Under the pieces are notes generated by a model, which saw nothing but the letters and a program-made list of their open reading frames with translations, did no database searches and was not told where the DNA came from. 64,000 nucleotides of DNA from Mycolicibacterium iranicum (GTDB lineage: Bacteria; Actinomycetota; Actinomycetes; Mycobacteriales; Mycobacteriaceae). The stretch covers positions 62,001-126,000 of the forward strand of contig NZ_JACHVU010000012.1 in the NCBI RefSeq assembly GCF_014190915.1. The letters are read 5' to 3'. Of this stretch, positions 42,136 to 50,421 are shown in pieces. The stretch's first letter is position 1; every line of letters starts with the position of its first letter. Position numbers and translations under genes: made by a program.

Positions 42136-42870
42136 GTGTCTGATCGGTCGTTGTCGCAGTCGCCGTCGCGGCTGGTCCGCCTGTTGCTCGCCCTCTCGGC
42201 TCTGCTGCTGGCGCCGGCTGCCGCCGTCGCACTGCAGGCTCCCACCGCGCAGGCCCAGCCCGGTGTTCTCGTCTTCCCCGGCATGGAGATCCACCAGGAC
42301 ACCGTGCTGTGCACGCTCGGCTACGTCGACCCGGCCACCCGGATCGCCTACACCGCCGGCCACTGCCGCGCCTCGGGAACCGTCTCGGACCGGTTCGGGA
42401 CCCCGATCGGCACCCAGGGCACGTTCCGCGACAACACCCCTGACGGCATGACCATCGACACCAATCACCAGATCACCGACTGGGAGGTGATCCACCTCAA
42501 CCCGAACGTCGCGGTCAACAACGTGCTGCCCGGAGGCAAGGTGCTGGTCACCGATCCCGCGGTGCTGCCCGTCAAGGGAATGCCGGTGTGCCACTTCGGC
42601 GTGGTGACCGGCGAGAGCTGCGGAACCATCGAATCGGTCAACAACGGCTGGTTCACCATGACCAACGGCGTGGTGAGCCGCAAGGGCGACTCGGGCGGGC
42701 CCGTCTACACCCCGACCGCCGACGGCCGCACCGTGCTGATCGGTCTCTTCAACAGCACCTGGGGCACCCTGCCCGCGGCGATCTCGTGGCAGGTCGCCAG
42801 CCAGCAGGCGCAGGCGGACACGATCTCGGCGGCGTCCGCGGTCATCGCCCCGCAGCCGGTCGCACCCTAA
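42136..42870 (+). CDS. Exported trypsin-like serine protease family protein
   Basis: 244 residues from GTG 42136 with a GGAGGG site upstream. A signal peptide of about 40 residues ends AQAQP. The S1-type features are the His motif AYTAGHCRASG (near residue 74) and Ser motif SRKGDSGGPVYT (near 188); the Asp of the triad is probably in the TDWEVIHLNPN segment. Two cysteine pairs are visible (CTLG/GHC and CHF/SCG). Position corresponds to M. tuberculosis Rv1815. It acts outside the membrane; substrates unknown. Its stop overlaps the convergent nitroreductase-like gene by 4 bases. Confidence 0.83.
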   Translation: MSDRSLSQSPSRLVRLLLALSALLLAPAAAVALQAPTAQAQPGVLVFPGMEIHQDTVLCTLGYVDPATRIAYTAGHCRASGTVSDRFGTPIGTQGTFRDNTPDGMTIDTNHQITDWEVIHLNPNVAVNNVLPGGKVLVTDPAVLPVKGMPVCHFGVVTGESCGTIESVNNGWFTMTNGVVSRKGDSGGPVYTPTADGRTVLIGLFNSTWGTLPAAISWQVASQQAQADTISAASAVIAPQPVAP

Positions 42871-43307
42871 TCGAGCACCTCGAAGACCGGGATCGACGGC
42901 GCGACTCTGCGCATCTCGTCGCGGCTGGACTGCGGCGTCAATCCACCGATGTGTCCCTTCACCTGCCAGAACCAGCGGTCGATGTAGGGCTTGAGCAGGT
43001 CGGGCTTGTCCTCGTCGGGCATCTCGACGATCCGGTGGCCGCGGGTGCGACCGCGCGGTCCTATCTCGATCTCGCCGGCAGCACGTGCGTTGCGCGCCCA
43101 CTGCGTGTTCCCCCGAGGGGAGATCAGGAACCGGCGACCGTCGACGGCGAGCAGGTTGACCACCACCGGGCGCAGCCGTCCGCTGGTCCGTCCACGGACC
43201 CGAATCGCTGTGCTGCCCTGGATGGTCAGGCCGGCCTCGGCGAGCCGGCGGATCGCTCCGTTGACAATGCGGGCGCCGAGACCCGGTACGTCATATCGCT
43301 GCGTCAT
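42867..43307 (-). CDS. F420-dependent nitroreductase-family (DDN-like) protein
   Basis: 146 residues from ATG 43307, preceded by AAGGGAA; the longer reading to 43358 is unsupported. The split-barrel FDOR fold is indicated by STAIRVRGRTSGRLRPVVVNLLAVDGRRFLISPRGNTQWARNARAAGEIEIGPRGRTRGHRIVEM, the pattern of the deazaflavin-dependent nitroreductase family (PF04075). Members use reduced F420 to reduce quinones or nitro compounds. The C-terminal KPYIDRWFWQVKGHIGGLTP is the variable substrate cap. It is divergent from the TetR gene, 104 bases apart, so regulation by that TetR is plausible. Confidence 0.87.
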   Translation of the reverse strand: MTQRYDVPGLGARIVNGAIRRLAEAGLTIQGSTAIRVRGRTSGRLRPVVVNLLAVDGRRFLISPRGNTQWARNARAAGEIEIGPRGRTRGHRIVEMPDEDKPDLLKPYIDRWFWQVKGHIGGLTPQSSRDEMRRVAPSIPVFEVLD

Positions 43308-43411
43308 CGTGGTTCCCTTCGTTGTTCGAGAGCGGTGCTCACTTTTCGACACTGTCACGATGACGTCCTGAAATCAAGAGCGGTGATCTCTGTTTGTGCC
43401 AGACTGGGGCC

Positions 43412-44092
43412 GTGGGCAAGAGGCAGGATTCCCGGGAGCGCATCGAACGCCAGATCGTGCAGCTCGGACGGCAGCATCTGATCACGGACGGCGCCGCGGG
43501 CCTGTCGCTGCGCGCCATCGCCCGTGACCTCGGCATGGTGTCGTCGGCGATCTACCGGTACGTGGTCGACCGCGACGAGCTGCTGACGTTGTTGCTCGTC
43601 GACGCGTTCACCGAGCTCGCCGAGGCGGTCGAGACGGCCCGCGGCGACGCGACCGGACATTGGCGCGATCAGTTCGCGGCCATCGCGCACGCCGCCCGGT
43701 CCTGGGCCCTGGAGCAGCCCGCGAGCTGGGCCCTGCTCTACGGCAGCCCGGTGCCCGGTTACCACGCCCCGCGCGACCGGACCGTCGAGCCTGGCACCCG
43801 GGTCGTCGGAGCGCTGTTCTCCGTGGTCGCCGCGGGCGTCGTCGCCGGCGAGGTCCGGCCCACCGATCCATCGGTGCCGGAACGACTTTCGTCTGACTTC
43901 GACGGCCTGCGTGCCGAGTTCGACCTCACCGCCGACGACGCGGTCCTCGGCCGGTGCCTGACGGTCTGGGCGGCACTGGTCGGCGCCATCAGCCTCGAAG
44001 TGTTCGGACAGTACGGTCCCGACACCTTCACGGACCCCGCCGAGGTGTTCGACACCCAGATCGCTGTACTGACCGCACTGCTCTGCCTTTGA
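43412..44092 (+). CDS. TetR-family transcriptional regulator
   Basis: 226 residues from GTG 43412. The N-terminal helix-turn-helix is LSLRAIARDLGMVSSAIYRYVVDRDELLTLLL (around 32-65), with the recognition helix SSAIYRYV. The C-terminal ligand domain has WALEQPASWALLYGSPVPGYHAP and AALVGAISLEVFGQYGP, a TetR_C group common in mycobacteria. Position corresponds to Rv1816. Likely targets are the divergent DDN-like gene and the downstream VOC-flavoprotein pair; a palindrome at 44113-44126 lies just after its stop. Whether that site is its own operator or a KstR site is open. Confidence 0.88.
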   Translation: MGKRQDSRERIERQIVQLGRQHLITDGAAGLSLRAIARDLGMVSSAIYRYVVDRDELLTLLLVDAFTELAEAVETARGDATGHWRDQFAAIAHAARSWALEQPASWALLYGSPVPGYHAPRDRTVEPGTRVVGALFSVVAAGVVAGEVRPTDPSVPERLSSDFDGLRAEFDLTADDAVLGRCLTVWAALVGAISLEVFGQYGPDTFTDPAEVFDTQIAVLTALLCL

Positions 44093-44112
44093 CGTCGAGC
44101 GGGACGTCGAAT

Positions 44113-44126
44113 TAGAACACGTTCTA
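44113..44126. promoter_or_regulatory. KstR-type operator (TAGAACACGTTCTA)
   Basis: A perfect palindrome TAGAAC-AC-GTTCTA that matches the published KstR consensus TNNAACNNGTTNNA at every fixed position. KstR is the TetR-family repressor of cholesterol catabolism in mycobacteria. It lies 22 bases upstream of the -10 hexamer TATTCT of the VOC gene, a suitable position for repression. Confidence 0.65.
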
Positions 44127-44147
44127 GCTTGCGTCGGCGGTGAGCGA

Positions 44148-44153
44148 TATTCT
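44148..44153 (+). promoter_or_regulatory. -10 hexamer of the VOC gene promoter
   Basis: TATTCT followed by seven bases and ATG 44161, a leaderless arrangement. An in-frame GTG at 44140 lies upstream of this hexamer and is therefore not favoured as the start. Confidence 0.55.
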
Positions 44154-44160
44154 GCTAGCG

Positions 44161-44655
44161 ATGCTTGACCAGACACCTGTCCAGATTGCGTGGGTGACAC
44201 AGGACCTCCCCGCGACCGAGGGCGCCCTCACGGCGCTGCTCGGCGCGAAGAAGTGGATCCGGATGCCCGGTGTGCACTTCGGGCCCGAGGCCTGCACCTA
44301 CCGCGGCCGGCCCGCCGATTTCGTCGCCGACATCTCGCTGAGCTACGCCGGCGACACCCAGCTGGAGCTGATCGCACCGGTCAGCGGCACCAGCATCTAC
44401 ACCGAGTTCCTCGACGGCAACGGCCCCGGTCTGCACCACGTGTGCGTGGCCGCCGCCGACGCCGCGAGCTTCGACGCGGCCCTCGCGGACGCCGAACGCG
44501 ACGGCCACCCCGTCGTCATGGCGGGCACCATGCCCGGCGGGATGCGCTTCGCCTACGTCAGCGCCGAGCAGGCAGGCGTTCCGTTCATCGAGTACGCCTA
44601 CATCCCGCCGGAGATCCACGCAATGTTCGACCACATCAAACAGGAGCAGAAGTGA
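44161..44655 (+). CDS. VOC/glyoxalase-fold protein
   Basis: 164 residues from ATG 44161. Vicinal oxygen chelate fold: QIAWVTQDLPATEGALTALLGAKKWIRMP (first beta-alpha-beta module), DTQLELIAPVSGTSIYTEFLDGNGPGLHHVCVAAAD, and GVPFIEYAYIPPEI. Candidate metal ligands are His in GLHHV and Glu residues in LELI and FIEY. VOC proteins act as lyases, isomerases or dioxygenases on small substrates. Its last codons overlap the start of the flavoprotein gene (GTGA), so the two are coupled. With the KstR-type site upstream, a steroid-related substrate is possible. Confidence 0.83.
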   Translation: MLDQTPVQIAWVTQDLPATEGALTALLGAKKWIRMPGVHFGPEACTYRGRPADFVADISLSYAGDTQLELIAPVSGTSIYTEFLDGNGPGLHHVCVAAADAASFDAALADAERDGHPVVMAGTMPGGMRFAYVSAEQAGVPFIEYAYIPPEIHAMFDHIKQEQK

Positions 44656-46160
44656 CCATGCAGCCCACCCCGGACACGGTGCACGCCGACGACGTCACCT
44701 CCTGGTCGGACGAGATCGACGTCGTGGTCATCGGATTCGGCATCGCCGGCGGAAGCGCGGCGGTCAGTGCCGCGGCGGCCGGCGCACGCGTGCTGGTGCT
44801 GGAGAAGGCGGCGGCCGCCGGCGGTACCACGTCGATGGCCGGCGGCCACTTCTACCTCGGGGGCGGAACGGCCGTCCAGCAGGCCACCGGCCACGACGAC
44901 TCGCCGGAGGAGATGTACAAATACCTCGTCTCCCAGTCGCGCGATCCGGAACACGACAAGATCCGCGCGTATTGCGAGGGCAGCGTCGAACACTTCAATT
45001 GGCTTGAGGCGCTGGGCTTTCAGTTCGAGCGCAGCTACTACCCGGGCAAGGTCGTCGTCCCGCCCGGCACGGAGGGGCTGTCCTACACCGGGAACGAGAA
45101 GGTGTGGCCGTTCTGCGACCAGGCCAAGCCCGCGCCGCGCGGCCACTCCGTGCCGGTACCCGGCGAACTCGGCGGCGCCGCGATGGTCATCGACCTGCTG
45201 GTCAAACGCGCCGCCGACCTGGGTGTGCAGATCCGCTACGAGACCGGCGCGACGGCGCTCGTCGTGGACGACAGCGGCGCAGTGGTGGGGGTCCGGTGGA
45301 AACACTTCACCGAATCCGGTGACATCAAGGCGACGTCGGTGATCATCGCCGCCGGCGGCTTTGCGATGAACGCCGACATGGTGGCCGAGTACACCCCCGC
45401 GCTCGGCCAGGAACGCAAGACCAAACATCACGGCATGGTCGCCCCGTACATCCTCGGGAACCCGAACGACGACGGCCTGGGAATCGGCCTCGGCGTGTCC
45501 GCCGGGGGAGCGACCGACAACCTGGACCAGCTGTTCATCACCGCGGCGGCGTACCCGCCCGAGATCCTGCTGACCGGGATCATCGTGAACAACAACGGCG
45601 ACCGGTTCGTCGCCGAGGACTCCTACCATTCCCGCACGTCGGCGTTCGTCCTCGAACAACCCGACCAGACGGCGTATCTGATCGTCGACGAGGCGCACAT
45701 GCAGATGCCCGAGATGCCCCTGATCAAGTTCCTCGACGGTTACGAGACGATCGAGGAACTGGAGAAGGAGCTCGGCATCCCCGCCGGGCGTGTCGCCGCC
45801 ACCCTCGAGCGCTACAACGCCAACGCCGCCGCCGGCGAGGACCCCGACTTCCACAAGCAGCCCGAATACCTTGCCCCGCAGGACCAAGGCCCGTGGGCGG
45901 TGTTCGACCTGTCACTGGGACGGGCGATGTACTCCGGCTTCACGATGGGTGGGCTCACGGTGTCCCTCGACGGCGAGGTGCTCCGTGAGGACGGCACCGC
46001 GGTGCCGGGTCTGTACGCAGCCGGGGCGTGTGCGTGCAACATCGCCCAGGACGGCAAGGGCTATGCCAGTGGCACCCAGCTGGGCGAGGGCTCGTTCTTC
46101 GGGCGGCGGGCGGGAGAACATGCCGCGCGGCGGGCGGGAGAACACGCCGCGAGGGGGTGA
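44652..46160 (+). CDS. FAD-binding dehydrogenase (fumarate reductase/KstD-like)
   Basis: 502 residues from GTG 44652, which overlaps the VOC stop as GTGA and has AGGAG 5 bases upstream; ATG 44658 is possible. FAD motif VVVIGFGIAGGSAAVSAAAAGARVLVLEKAAAAGGTTSMAGG starts near residue 24. Further FAD_binding_2 features are the INVNNNGDRFVAEDSYHSR-like VNNNGDRFVAED segment and PGLYAAGACACNIAQDGKGYASGTQLGEGSFFGRRAG. The family includes 3-ketosteroid dehydrogenases and fumarate reductase-like enzymes. Position corresponds to Rv1817. The C-terminus is extended by a duplicated 8-residue unit (RRAGEHAA). Confidence 0.87.
   Translation: MTMQPTPDTVHADDVTSWSDEIDVVVIGFGIAGGSAAVSAAAAGARVLVLEKAAAAGGTTSMAGGHFYLGGGTAVQQATGHDDSPEEMYKYLVSQSRDPEHDKIRAYCEGSVEHFNWLEALGFQFERSYYPGKVVVPPGTEGLSYTGNEKVWPFCDQAKPAPRGHSVPVPGELGGAAMVIDLLVKRAADLGVQIRYETGATALVVDDSGAVVGVRWKHFTESGDIKATSVIIAAGGFAMNADMVAEYTPALGQERKTKHHGMVAPYILGNPNDDGLGIGLGVSAGGATDNLDQLFITAAAYPPEILLTGIIVNNNGDRFVAEDSYHSRTSAFVLEQPDQTAYLIVDEAHMQMPEMPLIKFLDGYETIEELEKELGIPAGRVAATLERYNANAAAGEDPDFHKQPEYLAPQDQGPWAVFDLSLGRAMYSGFTMGGLTVSLDGEVLREDGTAVPGLYAAGACACNIAQDGKGYASGTQLGEGSFFGRRAGEHAARRAGEHAARG
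46104..46151 (+). repeat. 24-bp perfect tandem duplication at the flavoprotein C-terminus
   Basis: Two 24-bp units at 46104-46127 and 46128-46151, differing at one base (CAT against CAC). Each encodes RRAGEHAA in frame. The near identity, including wobble positions, points to a recent duplication. Confidence 0.9.
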
Positions 46161-46169
46161 GGCTCAGCG

Positions 46170-48080
46170 TCAGGGCTGATCCTCGCCGCGCGGCCCGTAG
46201 CGCCATTCGCCGCCACCGAGCAGCGCCAGCTCCTTCTCGCACTGCCTGATGACCGTGCCGCGGTGGGCGACGCTGACGAGGATCGTGTTCGGCAGCTCGT
46301 CGCGCACCAGCTGGTAGAGCATCGTCTCCAGGCCCACGTCGAGCGCCGAGGTGGCCTCGTCGAGGAACGCGGCCTTCGGTCGGGTCAGCAGGATCCGCGC
46401 GAAGGCGACGCGCTGTTGCTCACCGGGGGAGAGCACCTTGGCCCAGTCCTGCTCCTCGTCGAGGCGATCCACCAGATGGGGCAGGGCGACCTTGGTCAGC
46501 GTCGCCGAGAGATCGCCGTCGGCGATGTCACCGGACTGGCGCGGGTAGGACAGCACGGTCCGCAGGTCGCCGAGCGGCACGTACGGCATCTGGGACAGGA
46601 ACATCGTCTCGTTCGGGCCGTTGGGGCAGCGCAGGGTGCCCGTGGAGTACGGCCACAGCTGCGCGAGGCTGCGCAACAGCGTGGTCTTGCCGGTTCCCGA
46701 GACACCGGTGATGGCGAGAGTGTCACCGGCCTCCAGCCGCAGGTCGATCGGGTTGATCAACTGGGTGCCGTCGGGTTTGCGGACCTCGACGTCGTCGAAC
46801 TCGATACCGCCCGTGCTGGGTGCGACCGCGAGGGTCGGGAGCTCCCGGCCCTCGTCGTTGGCGACGACCAGGCCGTGAAGACGGATGATCGCTGCGCGGT
46901 ACCCGGCGAAATTGTCATAGGCGTTGCGGAAGAACGAGAGTCCGGTGAGGATCTCGCGGAACGCCGCGGCCGTCTGGGACAGCTGGCCGAGGGTGATCTC
47001 GCCGCTGTAGAACCGGTTGAACTGAACGACGTACGGGATGAGCTCCTGCGCCTGGGTGATCGAGATGTTCCAGCCGAAGAATCCCGTCATCCGGTTGACG
47101 TACTTCTTGTAGTTGGTGATCACGGGTGCGAACCGGCGCCGCAGCCCGGAACGCTCGGCGGCTTCGCCGCGGTAGAAGGCCACGGCCTCGGAGGCGTCGC
47201 GCAATCGGACCAGCGCATAACGGAACGCGGCGTTGAACCGTTCGTTGTTGAACGACAGCCGGATGATCGGCCGGCCGATCCAGAACGCGATCACGGTGGC
47301 GAACACGACATAGACGATGCCGATCACGAACATGGCCTTGGGCAGCGTCACTCCGACCAACGGCAGCGTCACCGGCCCGGAGAGATTCCACAGGATCGCG
47401 GTGAACGAGACCATCGACGCGATCGAGGAGACCGCCCCGAAGAGCAGTGTCGCCGTCGAGGTGTTGCCCGGAGTGTTCGGTAGCGAGCTGACACCTGCGG
47501 TGAAGATGTCGATGTCGGCCTGGATGCGCTGATCGGGGTTGTCGATCGTGTCGTCGATGAAGCGCGCGCGATAGAACGCTTTACCGTCCAGCCAGTTGCC
47601 GGTGAGTTCGTCTGTCAGCCAGGCGCGCCACCGCAGCATGAACCGCTGTGCCAGATAGAGGTCGAGCATCACCTGGACGATGTTCGCCAGGGCCAGGACG
47701 CCGAAGATCCCCAGCGACATCCAGAAACCGTCGCCCCCGGATTGCCGGACGGCGTCGTCACCGCTGAGCAGACCGCCGGCGACCACCTGGAAGCTGGTCG
47801 ACATGTCGCTGCCCTGATAGGTGAACAGCACCGAGAGCCGCACCCCGATCATGACCGACAGCAGCAGCACACCGAGCCAGGCCCAGACGATGATGCTGTC
47901 GCGACCCACGAAGTAACCCCGCGTGACACGCCAGAACTGCCTGCCCCAGACGGTGAACTTGGCGATCAGAACCAGGGCCAGCAGGGTCGCGACCGCGGCG
48001 ATCACCCACGCTTTGGCGATCCACCACAGTGAGATCCAGAGCTCGTTACCCCAGTCCAGGGTCGGCACGAACGTATCCAC
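46170..48080 (-). CDS. SbmA/BacA-like ABC transporter with fused ATPase (copy 1)
   Basis: 636 residues from GTG 48080, aligned to the same point as its neighbour; TTG 48101 would add 7 residues. N-terminal SbmA_BacA-like membrane domain with six helices (WVIAAVATLLALVLIAKFTVWGRQFWRVTRGYFVG, DNPDQRIQADIDIFT) is fused to an ATPase: Walker A GVSGTGKTT (near 440), signature LSPGEQQRVAF, Walker B AAFLDEATSALD. This is the architecture of M. tuberculosis Rv1819c, an importer of vitamin B12 and hydrophilic peptides. The next gene upstream is a paralog. It converges with the flavoprotein gene (9 bases between stops). Confidence 0.93.
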   Translation of the reverse strand: MDTFVPTLDWGNELWISLWWIAKAWVIAAVATLLALVLIAKFTVWGRQFWRVTRGYFVGRDSIIVWAWLGVLLLSVMIGVRLSVLFTYQGSDMSTSFQVVAGGLLSGDDAVRQSGGDGFWMSLGIFGVLALANIVQVMLDLYLAQRFMLRWRAWLTDELTGNWLDGKAFYRARFIDDTIDNPDQRIQADIDIFTAGVSSLPNTPGNTSTATLLFGAVSSIASMVSFTAILWNLSGPVTLPLVGVTLPKAMFVIGIVYVVFATVIAFWIGRPIIRLSFNNERFNAAFRYALVRLRDASEAVAFYRGEAAERSGLRRRFAPVITNYKKYVNRMTGFFGWNISITQAQELIPYVVQFNRFYSGEITLGQLSQTAAAFREILTGLSFFRNAYDNFAGYRAAIIRLHGLVVANDEGRELPTLAVAPSTGGIEFDDVEVRKPDGTQLINPIDLRLEAGDTLAITGVSGTGKTTLLRSLAQLWPYSTGTLRCPNGPNETMFLSQMPYVPLGDLRTVLSYPRQSGDIADGDLSATLTKVALPHLVDRLDEEQDWAKVLSPGEQQRVAFARILLTRPKAAFLDEATSALDVGLETMLYQLVRDELPNTILVSVAHRGTVIRQCEKELALLGGGEWRYGPRGEDQP

Positions 48081-48125
48081 CCGGGCAACGTACCGTGACA
48101 ACCCGGACGCAGCCTGTTGCAGGGG

Positions 48126-50024
48126 CTAAGGCGGGGGCGCGAGTTGCTCCAATCGCCACTCGCCGCCGCCGACGAGCTCGAGCCGCCGGGTATGGAAGGG
48201 CTGCACCGACGGGCGATGGCTCACGCTGACGACGATGGTGTCGGGCAGTTCGGTGCGCAGCAGTTCGTAGAGGAGCTGTTCGAGTCCCTCGTCCATCGCC
48301 GAGGTGGACTCGTCGAGGAACACCGTCTTGGGGCGGCTCACCAGGATTCGGGCGAAGGCGACGCGTTGCTGCTCGCCGACCGACAGCACCTTCGCCCAGT
48401 CCTGGGCGTCGTTGAGGCGCAGGACGAGATGCTTGAGCGCCACGCCGAGCAATGCCCGCTGGATGTCCTCGTCGCCGAACGTGCCGGGCGGTCGCGGATA
48501 GCTGACGACGGTGCGCAGGTCGCCGAGCGGAAAGTACGGCAGCTGGGGGACGAACATCGCCTCGTCGCGGCCGTCGGGCAGCCGCACCTCACCCGACGCG
48601 TACGGCCACATCCCGGCCAGGCTCTGCACCAGCACGGTCTTGCCGATGCCGGACGGTCCCGTGATCACCAGTCCCTCACCGGTTTCCATCTGCAGATCGA
48701 GCGTGTGCACGAGCGCAGAGCCGTCGGGCTTGCGCACCTCGACGCCCTCCACCTCGAACGCGCCGCGGCCGGATACGCCGGCACGCACGGCGGTGAACGC
48801 GCCGGCGCGGGTGTTCTGTTCTGCCAGCCCGTCGAGGCGGATGATCGCCGCGCGGTAGCTCGCGAACTGGTCGTAGGCGTTGCGGAAGAACGACAGGGCG
48901 TCGTGGATGGCGCCGAAAGCGTTGGAGGACTGCCACACATCGCCGAACGTGATGCGCTGGGCGAACAGGCCCTGCGCCTGCACCAGCCACGGCAGCGGGT
49001 TGATGGTCTGACTGACCGACACGTTCCACCCGAAGAACAGCATCATCCGGTTCAGCCAGCGGCGGTAGTTTCCCATGACCGCATCGAGCCGGTCCTTGAG
49101 CACGGACCGCTCGGCGGGCTCACCGCGATACAGCCCGATCGCGGCACCGGCGTCGCGCACCCGGACCAGCGCGTAGCGAAAACCCGCGTTGCGCAACTCG
49201 TTCAGATAGCTCAACCGGATCAAGGGCCGCCCGATGACGAACGCGACGACGGTGGCGACCAGCACGTAGACCACGACGATCCAGAACAGCGCCCGCGGCA
49301 GGGTCATACCGCCGAGGGTGACCGGCTCGGACAGCCGCCACAGGATGGGTCCGAACGACAGCACCGACAGCACCGCCTCGACGGCGCCGAAGAGCAACGT
49401 ATTGCTGGAGTTGTAGATCGGGTTGTTGGTGTAAGACCCCACGTTCGCGGTGAAGATGTCCACGTCCTGCTGGATGCGCTGGTCCGGGTTGTCGATCGGC
49501 CTGCCCGCGAACTGCGCCCGGTAGTAGGCGAGGTCACCCAGCCAGTCGTCGATGTAGCGGCGGCTCAGCCACACCCGCCACCGCATCATGAAGCGCTGGG
49601 TGAGGTACATGTCGAGCAGCAGTCGCACGACGAAGCACAGGGCCAGCACCGCGAACACACGCATCGACGCCCAGAAGCCGGCGACGCCGCTGCCCATCCC
49701 GCCCTGGAAGGCCACCTGCAGCGAGGTGAACAGGTCGTTGACGTAATAGGTCAGCAGCACGTTGATGCGTACCGAGACGATGACCGACACCAGCAGCAGG
49801 GCCAGCAGCAGCCAGGTGGTGGCGCTGCGGCGGCCCCGGAAGTAGTCGCCGGTGATGCGCCAGAACTGACGCCCCCACTCGGTGAAGCGCGCGAGCAGGA
49901 CCAGAATCAGCAGCAGCGCCAGCGCCGTCAGCGCGAAGGTCGTTGCCGCCCACTGCAAAGAGTGGAAGAACTCGCGTCCCCAGTCGAGAGTCGGCCGGAA
50001 CGTCTGGGTGTCCACCGTTTCCAC
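48126..50024 (-). CDS. SbmA/BacA-like ABC transporter with fused ATPase (copy 2)
   Basis: 632 residues from GTG 50024, preceded at 9 bases by GGAGGGGAGGA; GTG 50048 is upstream of that site. Same parts as its neighbour: PTLDWGREFFHSLQ at the start, GRQFWRITGDYFRGRR, DNPDQRIQQDVDIFTANVGS, Walker A GPSGIGKTV, signature LSVGEQQRVAF, Walker B TVFLDESTSAMD. The Walker A Thr after Lys is followed by Val rather than Thr. The two copies share layout but differ widely, so the duplication is old. Import of B12 or peptides is the family role; the substrate of this copy is unknown. A 43-codon ORF lies 73 bases upstream. Confidence 0.92.
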   Translation of the reverse strand: METVDTQTFRPTLDWGREFFHSLQWAATTFALTALALLLILVLLARFTEWGRQFWRITGDYFRGRRSATTWLLLALLLVSVIVSVRINVLLTYYVNDLFTSLQVAFQGGMGSGVAGFWASMRVFAVLALCFVVRLLLDMYLTQRFMMRWRVWLSRRYIDDWLGDLAYYRAQFAGRPIDNPDQRIQQDVDIFTANVGSYTNNPIYNSSNTLLFGAVEAVLSVLSFGPILWRLSEPVTLGGMTLPRALFWIVVVYVLVATVVAFVIGRPLIRLSYLNELRNAGFRYALVRVRDAGAAIGLYRGEPAERSVLKDRLDAVMGNYRRWLNRMMLFFGWNVSVSQTINPLPWLVQAQGLFAQRITFGDVWQSSNAFGAIHDALSFFRNAYDQFASYRAAIIRLDGLAEQNTRAGAFTAVRAGVSGRGAFEVEGVEVRKPDGSALVHTLDLQMETGEGLVITGPSGIGKTVLVQSLAGMWPYASGEVRLPDGRDEAMFVPQLPYFPLGDLRTVVSYPRPPGTFGDEDIQRALLGVALKHLVLRLNDAQDWAKVLSVGEQQRVAFARILVSRPKTVFLDESTSAMDEGLEQLLYELLRTELPDTIVVSVSHRPSVQPFHTRRLELVGGGEWRLEQLAPPP

Positions 50025-50097
50025 CGCCGAGCGTCCTCCCCTCCGCACGCGTCTGCGGCGAAGCTACCCCAGGTGGCCGACCCACGGGGAGACCCGG

Positions 50098-50229
50098 TCA
50101 GACGAACGTGGTGCGCAGCGCCGACACGGGCCGCGAGCGGGGTTTCAGGGCCGGGTTGTGCACGTCCTGGATTCCGGTGTCCATGCCCTGCGCGCCGGTC
50201 GGCGGACGAATGGGGGTCAGCACGCCCAT
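50098..50229 (-). CDS. Small ORF of 43 codons upstream of the ABC transporters
   Basis: ATG 50229 to TGA 50098 on the minus strand, too short for most gene callers. It encodes MGVLTPIRPPTGAQGMDTGI followed by QDVHNPALKPRSRPVSALRT and TFV. About nine in ten codons end in G or C, as in real genes here, although the frame is open for only 43 codons. GCGGGAGA stands immediately before the ATG, a usable though very close ribosome binding site. No transmembrane segment or signal peptide is seen; it is Pro-rich and basic at the end. I recognise no family. It is on the strand and just upstream of two peptide/B12-type importers. Confidence 0.45.
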   Translation of the reverse strand: MGVLTPIRPPTGAQGMDTGIQDVHNPALKPRSRPVSALRTTFV

Positions 50230-50421
50230 TCTCCCGCGTAACCCCGGTGTGCGTCGTTGCACGCCAACGGCTCTGGCGTACTTCGGCGGATCCCACGATG
50301 GCCGCGCTCACACCGACCGGGCCGGCACCCGCGATCGGCACCGAAACAGCGCGGGAGGAGGAGGTCACGGGGTGGTTGTGGTGCGCTCGTCGCCCGCAAT
50401 GGGGCCGCGTACCGTGATCCT
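50230..50421. other. Intergenic region before secA2
   Basis: 192 bases between the 43-codon ORF and secA2, which read away from each other. It holds the secA2 -10 hexamer TACCGT (50410-50415), six bases before GTG 50422, and a GGAGGAGGAGG run near 50362 that leads to no convincing gene. Nothing else was recognised. Confidence 0.5.

Noticed and set aside
50298..50417. 39-codon plus-strand ORF just before secA2
   Set aside because: No ribosome binding site at a usable distance, weaker third-position G/C bias, and it overlaps the proposed secA2 promoter.
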